Shown piece after piece: positions 58,780-64,000 of a stretch of DNA of 64,000 nucleotides. The first letter of the stretch is position 1. Each line of letters starts with the position of its first letter. The position numbers and the translations under genes are program-made. Source of the DNA: Dacryopinax spathularia (Eukaryota; Basidiomycota; Dacrymycetes; Dacrymycetales; Dacrymycetaceae); assembly GCA_037974965.1 (NCBI GenBank), contig JBBPFI010000010.1:558001-622000 (forward strand). The letters are read 5' to 3'. Under the pieces are notes generated by a model. It was not told where the DNA came from. It saw only the letters and a list, made by a program, of their open reading frames with translations, and did not search any database.

Positions 58780-59225
58780 TTATTTCCCGAGCAACTTCTT
58801 ACCCCAGCTCCAGATCGCTTTCCCACCTGCCTTGATATCCTCGTAGACACGAGGAATTCCGGCCTTGATCTTTTCGTATGCTTCAAGAGCGCGGTCGAGA
58901 CGATCGAGCTCGCTGCAGGTGAAACGATAGCCTGCGTAGAGGGCCACCAGGCCAGCGCCGAGCATGTTCAGGCCGTAATTCACCCCACGGCCCCAACGAA
59001 CGGCAGTCTTGATCAAGGTTAGTAAGTTTGCACCCACCCGAGAAAGCAACTGACCTTAGTGGCACGAGCCCGCAGGCTCATGCGCTTCACAACCTGCTGA
59101 GCAGGCTCGCCATTCCCGAATTGGTGGGCCCGGCCCACAGCGGCGGTGGGTACGATACGAGTGAGGCGAGGGGCGAGACGAAGGCCAATAGCGTTGGCCA
59201 CAGGGCGGCGAGCGGCAATAAACAT
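58780..59225 (-). CDS. Small protein S3, probably mitochondrial, with one membrane helix
   Basis: Two exons. The first, MFIAARRPVANAIGLRLAPR and LTRIVPTAAVGRAHQFGNGE, is rich in Arg and Ala and free of acidic residues for 39 positions, like a mitochondrial import signal. It ends MSLRARATK; an intron (GTCAGT...CAAG) leads to TAVRWGRGVNYGLNMLGAGL and VALYAGYRFTCSELDRLDRA, with one short membrane helix, then LEAYEKIKAGIPRVYEDIKA and WSWGKKLLGK. About 130 residues. It shares with S1 and S2 the plan of hydrophobic part plus helix but no clear sequence identity. Function unknown. A CTG/TTG tract sits just upstream at 59228-59275. Confidence 0.6.
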
Positions 59226-59227
59226 TG

Positions 59228-59240
59228 TGATGATTGCTGT

Positions 59241-59272
<32 letters not shown>

Positions 59273-59275
59273 TAG
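59228..59275. repeat. GCT/GTT microsatellite upstream of S3
   Basis: Imperfect triplet repeat (TGCTGTTGCTGTTGTTGC type) directly before the S3 start codon on its 5' side, so probably in its leader. Confidence 0.7.
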
Positions 59276-59747
59276 CTGCGAAGGAGGTCAGGAGGATGAA
59301 GAAGAAGGAAGGAAGACCGGGACATACCTGAGTGCCGAGCCTGTGCCGACTGACGAAGTGGTTCGGAGGATCGAGAACTGCGGAGTGCCGATGACCTAAG
59401 AAGACGAGGTAAGTCTCTGCGCCTCCTTTTTGAATGCCGTCTTACCTCTTTAAGGGAGCGGGGTATGCTTCTGTGCGGGGAAGCCGAGGTTGGGTATATG
59501 CGAGAGCGAGATCAGCAAGTGATTGCTGAACAGGGCGGGGAGGAAGGGTCGGACTGTAGATACTGGGACCACACGATCTGGAGCTGCAGAGGATGGTCAA
59601 GGCCGATGGAACCAGGGATTAATTAATTCGACATAATGTACAGAGGCACATCTGGCAGAGAAAGAGAACATAGATGCCAACATTATCATGCTACTGCAAA
59701 CGGCAGCAGGTCAGAAGGGATCTCTTTGATAAAACAATAGACTTACT

Positions 59748-61952
59748 CTACTGTGTTAAGGACTTGGCTCGAAAAGCGGCCAGCTTCTGTCTCAGACTTT
59801 CCTTGTCCTTGAAGTCGATTATGGAAGGGCGATGCCCGGCAGTCGGTACCGATTCGGTTGAATGGGGAGCAGTTGGAGCTGGATCGGGTGAAGCGGGGCT
59901 AGTTGGTGCTGGCTTGAGTGAATGCGCGGAAGATACAGGCGACTCGGGGGCAGTGATTGGCTCAGTAACAGATGGTGGATCAACAACGCCCTTGAATGAA
60001 GCTGCGGACGACATTGGGTAATCCGGAGCCTCAGGAATACCATCGAAATCGAGCCTATCCGGGAATCTGCTCAACAAGTACTTGTTGTCCTCTGTCTGCT
60101 CGTGGGGGGGGACGCCGACATCACGCTCAAGTAGTAGAGCGATATCGACAGGGGTCAACTGCCGATCCCGACGCGTCCGAGTCACGCGCACGGCGTCCTT
60201 AACTTGGTGAAGGTGAACGGCTGCTCTTGCAGCTTCTGTCTTCCGCAGCGCGGGAGACTTGTGCCTGCCCTTTCCAGGTGCGCAGTGGAGGCTTGAAGGG
60301 GGAGGAGACATTGAGGTTGGCAAGTGTGACTCGAGAAGCTGCATCTGCGTAGCGCCCCTGTCGTGGAAAGGGTTTGCGTCGCCGCTGCGATTACCCAGCC
60401 CCGGAGAGGCAGTAGGCTTGACTAGATAGTAGTTGCCACCAGCAGCTGTGACCCCAGGTGCGTAGGCCGTGGATGTCATCCCTCCCTGCGTAGCAGGGAG
60501 ATAATCCATTTTGCGCCTGACTTGCCTCGGGTCGTCATAAAATTCCGCTGCGAATTCTTCATCGTTGGTCTCACCCAGCTCGCGGGAAGGGTAAGGGCTG
60601 GGTTCGAGGATGCTCGTTTTCGAAAGGAGAGAGCTCCGCACACGATGAAGAACGGGGTTCGGCACGATCTGCCCTTCTTCAACAGGGCCCTCACCCGCTA
60701 CGATATTCTTGGCAGCGGCAGCATGACGGCTTCGGCGATTGGGTCGTGCAGCGCTTTTCAGCTGATCACGAGAGCGGGCCTCGGGTTCGAGATATTGATT
60801 AACATCGAAGGTGGCTGCCTTGCCTGCTCGGTCCTTCAGCTCTTTGCGACGCTCCAGGACATATTCTTGCGTAAAGTTGCGATCTTTAGGTCGCCCTGAA
60901 GCATCCTCGTAGTGTTCCAAGATTGGGACACCATGCTGCAACAAAGTACGACGCAGTTTGCCTTCCGGGAGTCCATCGTGTAGAACTCCAACCAGATTGA
61001 AAACCCACGGTGGTCGGTCTGGGCCCGACTCGTAACGCTCGAGGAATTGTGCGTCGAAGTAGTTGCACATTCCTATCAGATCTCGAACTTTGCACTGTGT
61101 GATAAGCCAGGCGCGCTTGCATTGCTGATACGTCATGGGTCGTTCGAGGTCGCTGAAATCGATCTGGCACGCCCAACTGTTGTGCAAAGCCTTGTAAAAT
61201 TGCCGCAGCTCCGCGTTCGGCATGCCTTTCAGCCTTGTGACTGCCGTATGCCGGAAGAAGGAATGTGCTTGTCGCAAGGAGTCGACCCAGACGAGGTTGA
61301 TGATGCCAGGATCTTCGTCTCTGGGCCCAGAGGCCGAGAAGGCATCACGCACCAACGGTATCCACCACACCTTTGCGTTGAGCGCATTGGCTGGTGGACC
61401 TTCGCAGTAAGGCCGATGGGGGTGTTTGCGGGAATATGGCTGCGCCCAGACGGTCCAATCTCGATTTGATCGTGCCCATAGGCATCGCTGGTGTTCTTCT
61501 TCAATCCATGGGACATTGAAGTCTGGATCGATGTCGCCTCGCACCATGCGATCGAGAACTCGTTGGAAATTCTCGTCACAGGCCTTCTCGATAATAGTGC
61601 GGTCCAAGTTTACGGCGTATTTTACAAGGCGAGCGGTCTCGACCGAAAATATCACACCTTCCTTGCGATCGACACGCAAATACGTTAAACTCGGCGATAG
61701 ATCGACCTTTGTAGAGCCATCACCGCGGCGCAACTCGTCCAGAGTCTTGCTGGAGGACAGAGGCCCGCGCGATTGACCTAAAATTGAGATGAACTGACAT
61801 TCGAAGCTAGGATATGAAGATATCCTACATTCGATGTCTATCCCCTGATCTGTCAACTCCTGTGACGGAGCAACGAACTCCCCCTCCTTCCCATTGTATG
61901 ACTTCTCGACTGGGCCATATTTGTTGCCCGTAGCCGCTGTAGCGAAGACCAT
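59748..61952 (-). CDS. Large unrecognised protein, single exon, about 734 residues
   Basis: Starts at Met 61952 (MVFATAATGNKYGPVEKSYN); an in-frame Met at 62117 would add an Arg-rich leader. The first about 430 residues look folded: ECRISSYPSFECQFISILGQ, LRVDRKEGVIFSVETARLVK, WIEEEHQRCLWARSNRDWTV, VWWIPLVRDAFSASGPRDED, IINLVWVDSLRQAHSFFRHT, YQQCKRAWLITQCKVRDLIG and PPWVFNLVGVLHDGLPEGKL. The rest is disordered and rich in Arg, Pro and Ser, ending in a short charged helix (DFKDKESLRQKLAAFRAK). I see no known catalytic motif. A long open frame without introns is unusual in this window. It is divergent from the gene at 62581; the two may function together. Confidence 0.7.
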   Translation of the reverse strand: MVFATAATGNKYGPVEKSYNGKEGEFVAPSQELTDQGIDIECRISSYPSFECQFISILGQSRGPLSSSKTLDELRRGDGSTKVDLSPSLTYLRVDRKEGVIFSVETARLVKYAVNLDRTIIEKACDENFQRVLDRMVRGDIDPDFNVPWIEEEHQRCLWARSNRDWTVWAQPYSRKHPHRPYCEGPPANALNAKVWWIPLVRDAFSASGPRDEDPGIINLVWVDSLRQAHSFFRHTAVTRLKGMPNAELRQFYKALHNSWACQIDFSDLERPMTYQQCKRAWLITQCKVRDLIGMCNYFDAQFLERYESGPDRPPWVFNLVGVLHDGLPEGKLRRTLLQHGVPILEHYEDASGRPKDRNFTQEYVLERRKELKDRAGKAATFDVNQYLEPEARSRDQLKSAARPNRRSRHAAAAKNIVAGEGPVEEGQIVPNPVLHRVRSSLLSKTSILEPSPYPSRELGETNDEEFAAEFYDDPRQVRRKMDYLPATQGGMTSTAYAPGVTAAGGNYYLVKPTASPGLGNRSGDANPFHDRGATQMQLLESHLPTSMSPPPSSLHCAPGKGRHKSPALRKTEAARAAVHLHQVKDAVRVTRTRRDRQLTPVDIALLLERDVGVPPHEQTEDNKYLLSRFPDRLDFDGIPEAPDYPMSSAASFKGVVDPPSVTEPITAPESPVSSAHSLKPAPTSPASPDPAPTAPHSTESVPTAGHRPSIIDFKDKESLRQKLAAFRAKSLTQ

Positions 61953-62580
61953 TCTTGCGAGATTTTGTCGGCAGTAAGCTGGTGGTGCACCGACGTCACT
62001 ACGAGCGCCGAAACGGCCTCTCGCGCAACGAAGACCGCGACTTGATTTCCTTCTCCGCGCTCCAGCTACGCTTGACCGTGCTGGCAGTCGAAACCGAAGC
62101 ACCGTTGCTTGGAGCACCTAACGGTTGCTCCTAGCGAGAGCGCTAGCGGGCCTTGCAGATCCTTCGAGGACGTCTTGCTCGTCCGAAACTTTCTTGAGCT
62201 TCTCTCGGGCTGAAACAGACGAGACCGCTTGACAGCGGTCCCTGCCTGTCCAGAATACGGCGGCGGCGACGACGGTGGTGGTGGTGGTGAGGTGGTGGTG
62301 GTGGTGAGGTGGTGGTGGTGGTGAGGTGGTGGTGGTGATGGGGGCCGGTGGGGGTGATGAGTATTGGAGGCGTTGGAGACGCCAGAGCGGAAGCTAAGTC
62401 CCTGCTCCCTTCCCTCCTCCCTCCTCCCCGTCCTCACTCCTCCTCCACAGCTCCTCATCCTCCTTGCCTCCCTCCCGCCCTACCAACTTGGCCCGCTGTC
62501 AAGCGGGCTAGGAAGGTAGTAGATCAAGATCAAGACAAGTCGCCGCTAGGCGCAGAAGGTTCAAGCTCGCTGTTTGCACG
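61953..62580. promoter_or_regulatory. Divergent promoter with mirrored palindromes
   Basis: GACCGCTTGACAGCGGTC at 62223-62240 and GCCCGCTGTCAAGCGGGC at 62491-62508 are each near-palindromes, and their 14-base cores (62225-62238 and 62493-62506) are exact reverse complements of one another. A GGT-rich minisatellite lies between them. The pair sits between the two divergent unrecognised genes. Confidence 0.55.
62273..62340. repeat. (GGT)n / GGTGGTGA minisatellite
   Basis: About five blocks of four GGT units separated by GA, from 62273 to 62340. It is between the two palindromes of the divergent promoter. Confidence 0.85.
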
Positions 62581-64000
62581 TTGCGTGTCACAGCGGGCGT
62601 GAAGGATATCGATCATCGAGCTCCCGACGAGCGAAGCCGAAGATTTGAGCACCGTCCGCTCATATACCGTCTCTTGTGTGGAAGACAGAGGCCGTACGGT
62701 ACTGTCCAAGCACAAAGGCAAGAAGACTACGAAGATCACCGACCAGCTACCGTACCCACGGAGCTGTTTTTTGGCGCACGCACAAGACTCCCCGGATTCA
62801 TAGCCAAGCCTCGGATGTCGGCTGAAGTTCGAAATCCCAGCATGGATGCTACCGATGAGGAAATGGTCGAAGCAGAGGTTATGGGGCTGGAAACGTCAGG
62901 CGCGGTACCGCAGCGACAGGAGGTGGGCATCCAGGCCGGGGAAGAAGGAGGTCGAGATACCGCCATGCTCTTAGACACCTTGCTCCCTCCTGGCGCAATA
63001 GACATCGACAAGCACCAGCCGGCTGGTACCTCAGCAGCCCACATGCACTTGCGTACCGAACACGGTGTGCAAACCCTTCGACCTCGCCCAAGGTGAGCAC
63101 CTGCCTCTCGTGTCTTTCTAACGTGTCTGACTTTGGACGTTAGCTTTCGTAGGGTCGCCAAAGAACCAGCAGTAAAGATACCACGTATTTGCCGAATTCT
63201 GGAAACGATCCCGACCGTCGACGAACCCATCTGGATGCCGGCAGGCCTGAATGCTACGCTCGAGGAGATTGGGTTGAAGCCGATCGAAATACTGGATGTT
63301 GGCGGCAAGCCGGACGCTGCAGCGCGTCGTCGCCGTCGGGAGAAGTTCTATCACGATGTCATGGTGCTGGGTGTTATCATCAAACGCCATCATAGTCTTT
63401 TGTACTTCTGGTCCTTGTATCTACGAGAAGTCGCCTTCCAGCAAGGACTCGTCCTTGTACAAGCACAAATAACAGCCCCTGATCACCGTGATCGGATAAT
63501 GAGCGTTATCGAACGATGCTGGGCGGAGCGGGTTTATCTGGAGCCCATCCTTGCGCTGTGGGACATTGCGAGGCACTCAATCAGTGCTGTCCAGAACAAA
63601 GAGCAACTCCATTATGCCGCTGTGGATGAAGCGTACTTGCACTGGCAGGCCAAACTGGGAAGAGAACGATGGCGCGTAGAGCCAGATGAACGAGATTGGG
63701 ATTTCGCCGAAATTTTGCAACCCGCCTTGTCGGTCAGTCCGGCTCAGGAGCTGCTTCCCTTCGTCTGGCCCGGCTGGTTAACATCCCAGCAACTCGCTAT
63801 CCTCGGTCCGCCCCGTATCATCAATGATGGATTTGAAGTTCAGACGGACTTCGCTCAGTGGGGATACCCTCGATCTCGCGAGCGGCATGTCACCTTTGTC
63901 CAAAGGCTCGCGCGCGATATTTTGCTGCAACGAGAGCTGGATGAAAAAGTGGCCTCCGAACTCGTACCCGCTGACGCCCCCCTCCCACACGAGCAACGAT
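62581..64000 (+). CDS. Large unrecognised protein, cut by the right window edge
   Basis: An acidic head with MDATDEEMVEAEVMGLETSG and LLDTLLPPGAIDIDKHQPAG is followed by a 51-base or so GTGAGC...GTTAG intron (about 63093-63143) joining RPRP to SFRRVAKEPAVKIPRI. From there the frame is open to the window end: ICRILETIPTVDEPIWMPAG, KFYHDVMVLGVIIKRHHSLL, LYFWSLYLREVAFQQGLVLV, ERCWAERVYLEPILALWDIA and WDFAEILQPALSVSPAQELL. The start is uncertain; Met at 62815 (MSAEVRNPS) is an alternative to 62581. The region from about 63340 is helical and rich in Trp and Leu, with no motif I know. At least 430 residues. Confidence 0.62.

Overview
The window looks like nuclear DNA of a filamentous basidiomycete, most likely an Agaricomycete. 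Genes are dense and sit on both strands. Most are split by very short GT-AG introns of about 45-60 bases. The conserved genes are fungal or eukaryotic (Atg1, Thg1, Swi1/Tof1, Sfm1-like, eL34, GDP-mannose 4,6-dehydratase), beside membrane and secreted families I know only as basidiomycete types. No rRNA, tRNA or CRISPR array was recognised.

Layout. 0-9.5 kb: tail of an unknown gene, an ALDH7-type aldehyde dehydrogenase, two extended SDR reductases and, between the SDRs, a Zrg17-like cation diffusion facilitator. 9.8-11.4 kb: a TIR DNA element (candidate hAT, non-autonomous) carrying a nested solo LTR, each with its own target-site duplication. 11.5-19.3 kb: the fork-protection protein Swi1/Tof1, two tandem multi-pass membrane protein genes, and a broken piece of the same family at 11.6 kb. 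19.6-32.5 kb: a housekeeping block with a UBE2D-like E2 whose long tail carries SUMO-interaction-like motifs, eL34, a RING protein with similar motifs, Thg1, an Sfm1-like SPOUT methyltransferase, Atg1 and a retinol-dehydrogenase-like SDR. 33.4 kb: a probable GPI-anchored secreted protein.

34.7-37.5 kb: a complete-looking PIF/Harbinger transposon (transposase plus SANT/Myb-like protein, TIRs, TAA target duplication) studded with a TTGCGCAA palindrome. 37.8-47.1 kb: two interleaved tandem families, A (secreted, two genes and one relic) and B (paired beta-sandwich-like modules, three genes and one relic). 47.3-51.3 kb: GDP-mannose 4,6-dehydratase and a single-pass membrane protein with PY-like motifs. 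About 52.8-56.0 kb: a second PIF/Harbinger element, studded instead with CTGGT/ACCAG. 56.4-64 kb: a strange accessory region with small membrane or coiled-coil proteins, low-complexity tracts and two large unrecognised divergent genes whose shared promoter carries mirrored palindromes.

The most unusual signals are the element-specific oligonucleotides spread through both Harbinger elements, exons and introns alike; the E2/RING pair with SUMO-interaction-like tails; and the 56-64 kb cluster with its shared upstream box. All protein identities come from reading conserved motifs by eye; no searches were run.
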